A stretch of DNA of 64,000 bases from Venturia oleaginea. Lineage: Eukaryota; Ascomycota; Dothideomycetes; Venturiales; Venturiaceae. The notes below the pieces were generated by a model. That model worked only from the letters and a program-made list of their open reading frames with translations, had not been told where the DNA came from and did no database searches. Positions 11,680-20,288 of this stretch are shown here, in pieces. The stretch lies in contig JABMLP010000023.1 in NCBI GenBank assembly GCA_013176395.1, forward strand, positions 62,001 through 126,000, read 5' to 3'. How positions within the stretch are numbered: position 1 is the stretch's first letter; each line of letters starts with the position of its first letter. The position numbers and the translations under genes are program-made.

Positions 11680-13981
11680 GATTGAAACTTGCGAGAGTTT
11701 TTGCTGCGTGCTTGGGACCGTGTGGAGTCTGGAGATTATTTGGGTCAGTGAGGGTTCGTCGTAAGTTGAAGATGGGCCAAAACAAGGCTGAAAAATGGCG
11801 CTGATTGTTCAGGCGTTGGAGAAACAACGTTGTTGGGTAACATACCAGCGTCTGTATCTCGCGATGAGGTGTTACTGATCTCTTGTAGAAATTTTAAGAG
11901 GAAGTGGAAAGTAGAAGAGCGACCAGAACAGGAGCCAGGAATCGCATCCTTTATCCCTTCTTAATGCTTATCCTCAACGCATTCCCTGGCACTCGCAGGA
12001 AGCATCTGTCTGAGCGTTACAAGTGCCAACATGATGACTGAATTAAGCATCAGACATGTCTTGGAAGTCCAAAAGTGTGGGTCAGCGCATACAATGCGGA
12101 ATAGCCTCCTGACTATCAAGTCAATGCCGCATACTTTCAAACAGCGGCACGACCTGAGAGTCTGCGGCCATTGAATATCAGGACATTGGATTGGTGATCG
12201 GGTCTCGAGCATCTCCCGGACGTGATTTCGGTCCATCTCTAATTGGTGTAAGCAACAGTTTGGGAAGATAGGAACAAAAGAGTCCGAACGACCCGCCGCT
12301 GAAGCTTTTGGAGCAGGAAGTCCAATGAGCGTGCGATTGCTTTGAAGATGGCATGTTTACTAGTTTAGTGATGACCTGGTATTTGGAAGAACGATCTGGG
12401 GTCGTTTGGGTAATTGATTGACGTGGAGGTTGATGCTGAAGATAAGTATCCGCGATCGACGACTTGGCAAAAGCTTGGTACTCTATCATTGCTTTGGGTA
12501 GGATTGCACGTGATGTTCATACATGTCCTGGGCGGGAAGTGATAATACGTAACTGTCTTGGATTAGAAGTGATAACATACAGCTGACTCGGACTCTGACT
12601 TGCACATTGATCGAGCTTTCGGATGAGCTTGGTGCCACCCAGTCACGTGATCAGGACTCGACAATGCAGGAATTGCAACCTCAATCTACACCAGGATCAG
12701 TTATCCCCATCAGCTTCGAAACATCAGTCCGCAACCCCGTCTTGAAATATCTATCGGGTCTATACCATTCTGACTTTCGCAAGGATTCACAAGGATATTT
12801 TTGCTGCATAGCGGATGCGAGTTGACAAGGCTGGGGTGGGGCTACTTGACATTTAAAATGCCTGAGACCGCAGTAGATTCCGCCGAGTGGGATTAAATCA
12901 GCAGAAAACACCAACAGATATTATCAACATCATCCTAGTCTCGTCCGTAACTTTATTGTGCTTTCGAAGTTATCGAGGACAAACTGCAAGTCGACTTGAC
13001 CTGTACTCTAATAGCCAAGATAGCCACTTGAGTATGAAAATCTCACTAATCAATCAAGTCGTTCAAAGTCGCTCAATTCCGAGTCCGAACTTAACTCGCA
13101 TGTCAATTACGCCCCATAAACATCCTGTTCTGTAATATGAAACCTCCAGATTCAATCAGAATCCCATGAAAATCGAATGAAGATTCTATGGGTCTTGATC
13201 TACGGCTATTTCGGCTCTCGGAAAACCACTCGACCGCAGGTTGCAAATGTCCTCGTTAACTTCAAAAGCACAAGATATGGAATCTAGGTTAAGCCCATTG
13301 AGAGGAATGCTGATTACTTCAAGCTCGAAATAAATTGATCAACATATTTCGGCCAGGCCTCGCTGTACCACCGTAGAGCTGCTGGAAAAGAAAATCCGAC
13401 CAGTCAAAGCAATGAGAATGTCCACGTTGATGCACAGTCGACGATATATATAGGAGCTCCCCTCTCCCTCCTCGTAGATCCTATTCACTATATAAATCAG
13501 GCGGAGGTGTAGCATGAGAATCTACCCGCCTTAATCTCCTATAGTATATACTACATACAACACCCTCTTATTAATTGAAGATCATAAGCGTACTCGATAA
13601 TAATTGGAATAATCCTCCAATTGAGTAGCTTAGAATCGCGAGGATTTCTCTCGTAAAACTCTTACCCGGTCTGGGAGTTTTTCGGTGAATCTGTAGCGTG
13701 AACGATCTTTCATATTCTACCATCGTTTGTGATATGTGAGAAAACATTTATTAGTTTCGATCTTTCGCACCTTCATAGATTCTGGTGATATACCCCCGTA
13801 CGATTTATAGTAGATAGGGCTGTTGTCGGGGTACCGAATTTACGTTCCATAGCCTGGACAACATCGATTCTGATTGGTGCATCATGATATATGCAAAATC
13901 CCACATTTTTGGACTGACTGGCAGAGCGATTTTCCGAGAGCTCCGCCCCATAGCGAATCCTAGCTGAAACACGTAGATCAG
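11680..13981. other. Gene-poor stretch left of the retroelement
   Basis: Several short ORFs on both strands (for example 11961-12236 and 12178-12489, both minus) have no recognisable domain or splice logic. From about 13100 the sequence becomes AT-rich with TATATA runs. I see no supported gene. Confidence 0.4.
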
Positions 13982-14057
13982 TTAATTCCCACCCCTTTGC
14001 TGGGCCTTCTGCAATAAGATATCCTTTAAAAAGGCTCGGTATAGCTTAAAAGCCTCT
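13982..14057 (-). pseudogene. 3' part of a small ORF split by the retroelement
   Basis: On the minus strand this 76-bp flank encodes 24 residues ending in TAA (EAFKLYRAFLKDIL...). Joined directly to the other flank (19365-19337, an ATG plus nine codons and two bases), it gives one uninterrupted 34-codon ORF. The 5.3-kb element therefore lies inside this reading frame. Whether the small ORF is a real gene, an exon or part of another repeat is unknown. Confidence 0.45.
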
Positions 14058-14294
14058 TCTATCTCCATCTCGCCACGCCTTCGGATCACGGTCATCTGGC
14101 ACGTTTTATCTGTTGATTGGCCGGACGCAGGCCAGGGCACGTGAATTTTCATTGTGAGCGAGCAAGCCATTGAGCCCTGAGCCATACAGGCTTCCTCAGC
14201 CACACGGGGCTTCAGCCACGGGGTAGGTCTCAGGATGGCATGCCCACGGCTCAATTGCTTCTCGATTGAAGGCAAATGAGGTGCCCTACTGCCC
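14058..14294 (-). repeat. Retroelement repeat B2 (outer 3' copy)
   Basis: This 237-bp copy matches B1 (14452-14688) by eye base for base, at a constant offset of 394. Its outer end at 14058 is the 3' terminus of the element. Confidence 0.93.
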
Positions 14295-14334
14295 GCACGT
14301 ATAAGACGTTGACTACAGGGTGTAGGCGGGTGGG

Positions 14335-14451
14335 AATCTAGATACAAGACGAGCCTCAGAAGGCTCAGAAGTCGTGCGATATGCGAGATCGCCATGTTGT
14401 TGTTGTCGCTTGGTCGGACGAGGCCCTTGCTCCACCAGATAGACACTAGCA
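14335..14451 (-). repeat. Retroelement repeat A2 (internal copy)
   Basis: This 117-bp copy matches A1 (19220-19336) with one visible difference (an A/G near the GAGCCTCAGA tract). It lies between B2 and B1; 40 bp at 14295-14334 separate it from B2 and are not found beside A1. Confidence 0.92.
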
Positions 14452-14688
14452 TCTATCTCCATCTCGCCACGCCTTCGGATCACGGTCATCTGGCACGTTT
14501 TATCTGTTGATTGGCCGGACGCAGGCCAGGGCACGTGAATTTTCATTGTGAGCGAGCAAGCCATTGAGCCCTGAGCCATACAGGCTTCCTCAGCCACACG
14601 GGGCTTCAGCCACGGGGTAGGTCTCAGGATGGCATGCCCACGGCTCAATTGCTTCTCGATTGAAGGCAAATGAGGTGCCCTACTGCCC
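14452..14688 (-). repeat. Retroelement repeat B1 (inner copy)
   Basis: This is the inner 237-bp copy, abutting A2 directly at 14451|14452. That junction equals the sequence formed when the outer element ends are joined in a circle. Confidence 0.93.
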
Positions 14689-14844
14689 AGAAGCGAAGCG
14701 CCTGCGGCCCAGACAAACAAGAAGGAAACGAGGTGGGATAGGAGGCGAGTCTGTACGACATACTCGGTCCAGGGTAGAGGCGAGAAACACAGCGGTGTAG
14801 CGAAGCAGAGTATAGCTTTTGGCGATCGGGTGAACACAACGGTG

Positions 14845-16011
14845 TTATATCAGGAACAGGCGACTGATTGCAAGCTGCTGTTCGAACGAACGGGATATGT
14901 AACGGAGGAAAGCTTCGGAGGACCATCGACCCGCTGCCTTAAGCTCGAGCTCAGGCACTCCCTTCGCAGCTGCGTCCGTAGCAGCACCCCTGCGGAAGGA
15001 ATGGCCTGTGTAGGACTTGTCGTCCAGCGAGGAGATAATACCAGTAGCGAGGAGGCGTCGGCGTAGTTGCATGTGTACAGCAGCGGCCGAACAATGCCCT
15101 TTGCCGATGTCGAAGAGAGGCGCCGAAAGCGGCTTCGGATCGTGCCTGAAAAGTCTTACCAGGGCGGCTACTGCACAGGTAGGTTTTCCCGTTGCGGCGA
15201 TGGAGATGGGAACGCCCTGATTAGCGTAATCGGTCTTGCTACGCTTCAGGAAAATAGAGACCCCGTAAGGCTGATGGCTAGGCGTATGACGATGGAAGGC
15301 GATATCGCTCCGTAAGACGTGAGTATAGGAGAACAGCGGGTGCTCCCTATCTCTTCTAGTGTAAGCCAGCTCGCCAAGGCGGAAGAAACCAGCATAGGCC
15401 ACCTTGAAGAGAGTGTCGAGATTGAGGTCGGCTCCGGTGGTCGGTTCCACAGCCGTCAGTCCCTCAAGGATGCGTACAGTAATAGGGAGCCTATTCTTGC
15501 GCTTCGGAGGCCTGAGGTTGAGAGCCCCCTGTCTTGCGCGTAGGAGCATCGGATCAGCGAACGCGCTGATAGGGTATCCCAGGTCGATATGCTTTGAACG
15601 TACTACGGAGAGGTAGCTGGCCGCTGTAGCGCCGGAAATGATGCCTTTCGCTCCTCCAGTAATGACACGCCTTGCCATCCATTCGCCGAGATTGAGGGGT
15701 TCTGCGGGATAGTCTACACAGCCCTCCAGCGTACAGAACCTCTCCCAGCTCTTGATACCCGCGCCGTACGTGTTGCGCGTGTTCTGGGCCAAGCCGTACC
15801 ATAAGAGGGTAATATACTCATCAGAGAGGCCAAGGTTTCGCTCGCGAAGGGTACGGAGGAAGAACCTATGAACTGTAGGGAGGAGCTCGCTATCGTAGGA
15901 AGTATACTCGAGGCTAGGTGCTGGACGAAGCACGTTAGCAAGCTTTGTACGAGTACCGGAGTCCGACCAGGGTATCTGCCGAACGTCGGCGATAGCAGAG
16001 TAGCATGGCGC
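14845..16011 (-). CDS. Retroelement tyrosine recombinase (integrase)
   Basis: The open frame of 388 codons ends at 14845. There is no in-frame ATG near its start; the frame opens after a TAA at 16014-16012, so expression may need frameshifting, splicing or a non-AUG start. The N-terminal half resembles the core-binding domain (NTRNTYGAGIKSWERFC). The catalytic half shows the expected residues: Arg in FFRLGELAY, a Lys-rich hairpin FLKRSKTD, HSFRRGAA (His-x-x-Arg) and GRWSSEAFLRYI with the nucleophilic Tyr. It would cut and rejoin the circular DNA intermediate at the A/B junction. It is typical of DIRS, Ngaro and Crypton recombinases; the adjacent RT places it in the DIRS order. Confidence 0.88.
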   Translation of the reverse strand, partial: APCYSAIADVRQIPWSDSGTRTKLANVLRPAPSLEYTSYDSELLPTVHRFFLRTLRERNLGLSDEYITLLWYGLAQNTRNTYGAGIKSWERFCTLEGCVDYPAEPLNLGEWMARRVITGGAKGIISGATAASYLSVVRSKHIDLGYPISAFADPMLLRARQGALNLRPPKRKNRLPITVRILEGLTAVEPTTGADLNLDTLFKVAYAGFFRLGELAYTRRDREHPLFSYTHVLRSDIAFHRHTPSHQPYGVSIFLKRSKTDYANQGVPISIAATGKPTCAVAALVRLFRHDPKPLSAPLFDIGKGHCSAAAVHMQLRRRLLATGIISSLDDKSYTGHSFRRGAATDAAAKGVPELELKAAGRWSSEAFLRYISRSFEQQLAISRLFLI

Positions 16012-16091
16012 TTAAGCCGATGAGCCTGCAAAGAACGGCTGCCACGAACAGCGCGCCAAGCCCAAAGTTGCAATCCCCGGGATAGCAAGAA

Positions 16092-17092
16092 TTCAACGGA
16101 ACTGTAAGGACGATAGCGGAGAGCCCCATCGGAGGCAGAGCCAGACGATACGATCGAAACTAGACTCGCGAGGGCGTCGGCCAGATGTACCTATAGAGAT
16201 GGTCCCCAACGGAGGAATGCAACGGCAACGGCAACGGCCTCCATCTCTTAGGGTTGATAAACGCCGAACGATCGGACGGCTCAACAATAGTTCAACGGAA
16301 CTGTAAGATCGAAAGCGGTGAGCCCCATCGGAGGCAGAGCCAGACGATACGATCGAAACTAGACTCGCGAGGGCGTCGGCCAGATGTACCTATAGAGATG
16401 GTCCCCAACGGAGGAATGCAACGGCAACGGCAACGGCCTCCATCTCTTAGGGTTGATAAACGCCGAACGATCGGACGGCTCAACAATAGTTCAACGGAAC
16501 TGTAAGATCGAAAGCGGTGAGCCCCATCGGAGGCAGAGCCAGACGATACGATCGAAACTAGACTCGCGAGAGCGTCGGCCAGATGTACCTATAGAGATGG
16601 TCCCCAACGGAGGAATGCAACGGCAACGGCAACGGCCTCCATCTCTTTAGGGTTGATAAACGCCGAACGATCGGACGGTTCACCAATAGTTCAACGGAAC
16701 TGTAAGATCGAAAGCGGTGAGCCTCATCGGAGGCAGAGCTAGACGATACGATCGAAACTAGACTCGAGAGAGGGCGTCGGCCGGATGTACCTATAGAGAT
16801 GGTCCCCAACGGAGGAATGCAACGGCAACGGCAACGGCCTCCATCTCTTTAGGGTTGATAAACGCCGAACGATCGGACGGTTCACCAATAGTTCAGCGGA
16901 ACTGAGATCGAAAAAAAGGTGAGCCCCATCGGAGGCAGCTAGACGATACGATCGAAAACTAGACTCGAGAGAGGGCGTCGGCCGGATATGCCTATAGAGA
17001 TGGTCCCCAACGGAGGAATGCAACGGCAACGGCAACGGCCTCCATCTCTTTAGGGTTAATAAAGGCCGAACGATCGGACGGTTCAACAATAG
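16092..17092 (-). repeat. Tandem array of about five 199-202-bp units
   Basis: Units begin at about 16092, 16291, 16490, 16691 and 16893 and are nearly identical; the adjoining RT ORF supplies a sixth, parental version. Read on the element's sense strand, each unit contains the RNase H segment FINPKEMEAVAVA and LRWGPSL joined directly to ADALSRV and the C-terminal WGSPLS...QFR. The roughly 55 residues between them in the intact ORF, including an RNase H Asp, are missing. The array thus appears to have grown from an internally deleted copy of the RNase H 3' region. Confidence 0.9.
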
Positions 17093-17093
17093 T

Positions 17094-18623
17094 TCAGCGG
17101 AACTGTGAGATCGAAAGCGGTGAGCCCCATTGGGGGCAGAGCCAGGCGATACGATCAAACTGGACTCGAGAGAGGGCATCGGCCAGGCCGTTAGCCGTAG
17201 ATGGAAGCCAGCGGGCTTCGATAACAATATCGCAGGCAGCGGCCTGAGTAACAATAGTGCGGAGATGGGTGTTGCTCTCACCACGAACAGCCTCCTTCGT
17301 CAACCCGGCCACGGCCGTAGAGTTGTCACAGTGGATAACGACCCGATTATGTGCCCAGAGAGACGGTCCCCAACGGAGGAATGCGACGGCAACAGCCTCC
17401 ATCTCCTTAGGGTTGATAAACGCCGAACGATTGGACGGTTCAGCAATAAAAGCATGCTCGATTGCGATACTATTGGTGTAATCCCCCCAAGAGACATCGG
17501 TCTCAGAGGACTCGAAAAAGAAGCCGCCGAGGCTTTGTTGTCCGGAGGCATCAGTGAAAAGGTGGAAACAACGGCGCTTTCGATAATCGAAGAAGTAGAC
17601 CCCGTTGGTTAGCTCGAGCGCATGGAGCCACCAGAGAAGGTCGTCTCGTACACCGCTAGTCAGGGCTCGGCGAAAGTGCCGATTGACTTCTCCGTATGCT
17701 CCGCTCAGGTAGTCCCAGATCGATCGAGTGTAAACCCGGCCAAGGCGGATGACGGCACTGGCCCAACTGAGCCGCCCGGCGAGGGACTTCGTATCCCGGA
17801 GCCGCGGCCTTGTCTCGGAGAGGTGATCACGGATAGCCTGGATCAAAGAATCTCTCTTCTCGTCGGAGAGACGCAGTTCCAAGCGTACCGTATCAACCAG
17901 AAGACCTAATATCTCGACGGCCGTGCCGACCACGTCTTTGGCATCCTTGCGAGGAATCCCAAGTCGATCGGTGGTCTTGATCCAGAGTTCCGAAACGCGG
18001 TCCGAAATTTCTTGAGACGTACACACAAACATAAAATCATCAAGGTAGTGCTCGATCGCGGTAGGGATACTGCGCGTGCCGGCCTGCTCGTCGAGAGCCC
18101 AATGGAGACCTTCCGCAAAGAGATTGAAGATAAATGGCGCAGTCCTGAGACCGAAAGGGAGGCAGAGTTCTTGATAATTGACGCCGTTGAGGCAAAACCC
18201 AAGATACCGGGACGAAATGAGATCCACAGGGATGTTGCGAAAAGCGTGCGCAATGTCGCGTTTCATCAGAAGACAGCCCCGGCCTGTACGAAGGACGTGC
18301 TGAACAATTCTGTCGACTCTGGTGTACTGTAGCTTGCCAAACACGCGTGGAATGGCGTCGTTGACTGAAGTTTGGGGCGGCCAAGAGAGGTCGTGGATCC
18401 GGCGTAAGGTTCCGTCTTGTTTTGGGACCATCCCAAGAGGAGCGATAAACAGGCCCGGGTCTGTAGAGATAGCCAATCGGCCGGCGGCCAGCTCCTTCGC
18501 AACGTAGCCCGTAGCTTCGGCTGCGGTCGCCTCGTCGGAGAAGTAGTTGTTCGAAACGCCGCGTACGCGAATCGTATGAGGCTCGCGGATCCCGATGGAG
18601 GCGCCGTACGTGAGTCCGTACTG
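17094..18623 (-). CDS. Retroelement reverse transcriptase with RNase H
   Basis: The open frame of 509 codons ends at 17094. It opens after a TAA at 18626-18624 with no early ATG, so it is probably expressed as a fusion or by frameshift from the overlapping upstream ORF. RT motifs include a template-grip segment ending KQDGTLRRIHDLS, DIAHAFRNIPV, LPFGLRTAPFIFN and the catalytic YLDDF. The RNase H-like domain follows with LFTDASGQ, KEMEAVAVAF, IHCDNSTAV and ANGLADALSR, which give the Asp-Glu-Asp-Asp set. The sequence is closest in style to DIRS-order RTs (no integrase or protease). It would copy element RNA, with the split repeats serving as templates for circular DNA. Confidence 0.92.
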   Translation of the reverse strand, partial: QYGLTYGASIGIREPHTIRVRGVSNNYFSDEATAAEATGYVAKELAAGRLAISTDPGLFIAPLGMVPKQDGTLRRIHDLSWPPQTSVNDAIPRVFGKLQYTRVDRIVQHVLRTGRGCLLMKRDIAHAFRNIPVDLISSRYLGFCLNGVNYQELCLPFGLRTAPFIFNLFAEGLHWALDEQAGTRSIPTAIEHYLDDFMFVCTSQEISDRVSELWIKTTDRLGIPRKDAKDVVGTAVEILGLLVDTVRLELRLSDEKRDSLIQAIRDHLSETRPRLRDTKSLAGRLSWASAVIRLGRVYTRSIWDYLSGAYGEVNRHFRRALTSGVRDDLLWWLHALELTNGVYFFDYRKRRCFHLFTDASGQQSLGGFFFESSETDVSWGDYTNSIAIEHAFIAEPSNRSAFINPKEMEAVAVAFLRWGPSLWAHNRVVIHCDNSTAVAGLTKEAVRGESNTHLRTIVTQAAACDIVIEARWLPSTANGLADALSRVQFDRIAWLCPQWGSPLSISQFR

Positions 18624-18766
18624 TTATCCGGCTCAGTCGCCCCCGGACGACTGGTGCCATGCGGTAGTTCTAGTAAAGAGCCCTCCCTAATTTTTGCAAG
18701 GCGCGCCGCCGCTTCTTCGCGTTTGACCTGCATCTGGAGGTCGCGCTCCTCCTTTTCGCGGTCCAT
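18266..18766 (-). CDS. Retroelement gag-like first ORF (tentative)
   Basis: This is an ATG-started frame upstream of and overlapping the RT frame. The first part is charged and helical (MDREKEERDLQMQVKREEAA), as in the coiled-coil segments of DIRS gag proteins. The open frame reaches back to about 18950, adding a more hydrophobic segment (LYSLLSYPIPLYCLRDPE...). The C-terminal half overlaps RT and may be only a shadow of it. A shift from this frame to the RT frame near 18620 would give a fusion. No zinc knuckle is visible. Confidence 0.5.
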   Translation of the reverse strand: MDREKEERDLQMQVKREEAAARLAKIREGSLLELPHGTSRPGATEPDNSTDSRTAPPSGSASLIRFAYAAFRTTTSPTRRPQPKLRATLRRSWPPADWLSLQTRACLSLLLGWSQNKTEPYAGSTTSLGRPKLQSTTPFHACLASYSTPESTELFSTSFVQAGAVF

Positions 18767-19219
18767 CCTTAGCCTGTGAGCCTCTACGGCGCGAGCCTCA
18801 GCGGCCTGGGCATTGTTGATCGCGACCGTGAAGATGACCTCTGGGTCTCGAAGACAATAGAGGGGGATCGGGTACGAGAGGAGCGAGTAGAGTGACCCGG
18901 TGGTAGGGATAAGTTGATAGGAACCGACGCGGTGATATCCTTCTTCGGAGGCATAAAGAAAGCGGTATAACTATTTAAAATCGTTAGCAGGTCAGCTCTG
19001 TTAATAAGTACAGAGCCCTAGAGATGCCAAGGAGCTCTTTGGAAGGGATTTCTGATGCTGGTGCAATATAACGATGCCCAAGACGTCGTCGAGGCCAGCG
19101 GTGTACTTGAAAAGTCTGTCGAGAAGCGGTGAACGGCTAAGCGCGGCGCGCGCAGCGGCGGGAAAGACTCGTAGGACGATAAGGAGAATATCGGGATGAA
19201 GGACGAGTCCTACAACAAC

Positions 19220-19336
19220 AATCTAGATACAAGACGAGCCTCAGAGGGCTCAGAAGTCGTGCGATATGCGAGATCGCCATGTTGTTGTTGTCGCTTGGTC
19301 GGACGAGGCCCTTGCTCCACCAGATAGACACTAGCA
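19220..19336 (-). repeat. Retroelement repeat A1 (outer 5' copy)
   Basis: This is the 117-bp 5'-terminal repeat on the element's sense strand. Its outer end at 19336 borders the flanking ORF. It contains a Lys/Arg/Gln-coding segment open through from the flank. Confidence 0.92.
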
Positions 19337-19365
19337 GGAACGGTTTTATCCGAGTCCTTAGCCAT
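19337..19365 (-). pseudogene. 5' part of a small ORF split by the retroelement
   Basis: The ATG at 19365 opens a frame (MAKDSDKTVP...) that runs into the element and stops in its A1-adjacent sequence. With the element removed it continues in frame into 14057-13982. Confidence 0.45.
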
Positions 19366-19550
19366 CAGTGTACCACCTCAACGTAATTTAGAATGTGGGT
19401 GAGCTGTAGGAATCAGGCAGGCAGTCACTCAAAAATAGCCGTTACTTGCATCTTGATGCATCCAGGATCGCTAATAACCAGATAAGGGATTGGACTGGGT
19501 GTATCACAAGCTTTGGCTCGGTAGTTTTCAACTGGCGAGAGGGAGTATAG

Positions 19551-19557
19551 TATATAA
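19551..19557 (+). promoter_or_regulatory. Putative TATA box
   Basis: TATATAA lies 104 bp upstream of the start codon of the Cys-rich secreted protein. The spacing is reasonable for a fungal core promoter; there is no other support. Confidence 0.35.
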
Positions 19558-19660
19558 GCTCGACATGTGTCCGGGAAAACTTCCAAATTCTTATCTCCAA
19601 AGTAAAATCTCTAGAGTCAAACATTCAAATCAAACTCCCAAAGTCAAATCAGCCTTCAAC

Positions 19661-20222
19661 ATGCTCTCACCACTTTTCCTCTCAATCGTCATTCTTGCCG
19701 CTGCGCAGCAAGTTGCAGCAGCTACTATTGAGCCAGCAATTCCTGCAGCAGCTGCTATCGAGCCAATAACTCCTGCAGCAGCTGCTATCGAGCCAACAAC
19801 CCCCAATACCATTGAACCCCTTGGACGTCGGGCAGAAAACCCCAAAAAAGATCCAAATGGAAATTTCTGGATAGATGAAGTCTGCGTCGACTGCTTTTGG
19901 CATGGGGTCGGGATACACAAAGTGGTATGTTACTCCAACCACTTCCTTCTAGGCTCTACTGTTATCCATCTGTCTGTCGATAACTGTAGCGTCTGGTCAC
20001 AGTACCTGATGATATAGAAACCTTTTGGGCTGATGATGGGATATTATAGAAGTACCATTGCCCGAAAGCTACAAATCTCTGCGTCATCAATTGTACTCAG
20101 CTCGATGTTCACTATGGAACACAACCCTGCTGCGTATGTTCTCCCTCTTACCCGCAGCCTGATAGATGGAGTCTAGGTGCTGACGTATTCGCAGTCCATG
20201 AGGTGCCCCAAAGGCTCTTAGT
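19661..20222 (+). CDS. Small cysteine-rich secreted protein (effector-like)
   Basis: Three exons keep phase: 19661-19924, 20050-20133 and 20196-20222 (introns 125 and 62 bp, both with GTATGT donors), giving 124 residues. The product has a clear signal peptide (MLSPLFLSIVILAAAQQVAA). A Pro/Ala/Glu-rich propeptide-like segment follows, with three near copies of IEPxTPAAAA encoded by 30-bp DNA repeats. Next comes a dibasic LGRR that could be a Kex2 cleavage site, then a C-terminal domain with eight cysteines (VCVDC, YHC, LC, NC, PCC and RC). Eight Cys in about 65 residues after a Kex2 site is typical of small secreted effectors, hydrophobin-unrelated Cys-rich proteins or antifungal-type peptides. 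I recognise no family. It starts 325 bp from the retroelement. Reading through the second intron gives a longer, less Cys-rich tail, so the last exon is the least certain part. Confidence 0.65.
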
Positions 20223-20288
20223 GGACGAGCTATTGATCGAGCCTGCCAAAGGCTTGGAGCCTGTTGAAACGATTCCACCTTTTGTCCA

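Larger units (their letters stand above)
14058..19336 (-). mobile_element. DIRS/Ngaro-type tyrosine-recombinase retrotransposon, full length (5279 bp)
   Basis: On the minus strand the order is A1 repeat, gag-like ORF, reverse transcriptase with RNase H, a tandem array, tyrosine recombinase, then B1-A2-B2. This is the split-direct-repeat structure known for Ngaro and some DIRS-like elements, which integrate as circular DNA through a tyrosine recombinase and make no target-site duplication. The ends are fixed by the internal A2/B1 junction at 14451|14452, which reproduces exactly the joining of the outer ends (A1 outer end 19336, B2 outer end 14058). The flanks show no duplication. Catalytic residues in RT, RNase H and recombinase are intact, but the ORFs overlap in different frames and the recombinase frame has no ATG, so activity is uncertain. 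Confidence 0.9.

Noticed and set aside
12178..12489. Minus-strand ORF of 103 codons
   Set aside because: Random-looking composition, no motif and no consistent start or splice context.
16254..16650. Repeated plus-strand ORFs with the same Arg/Gln-rich sequence
   Set aside because: They arise from the tandem 200-bp units read against the retroelement's sense strand.
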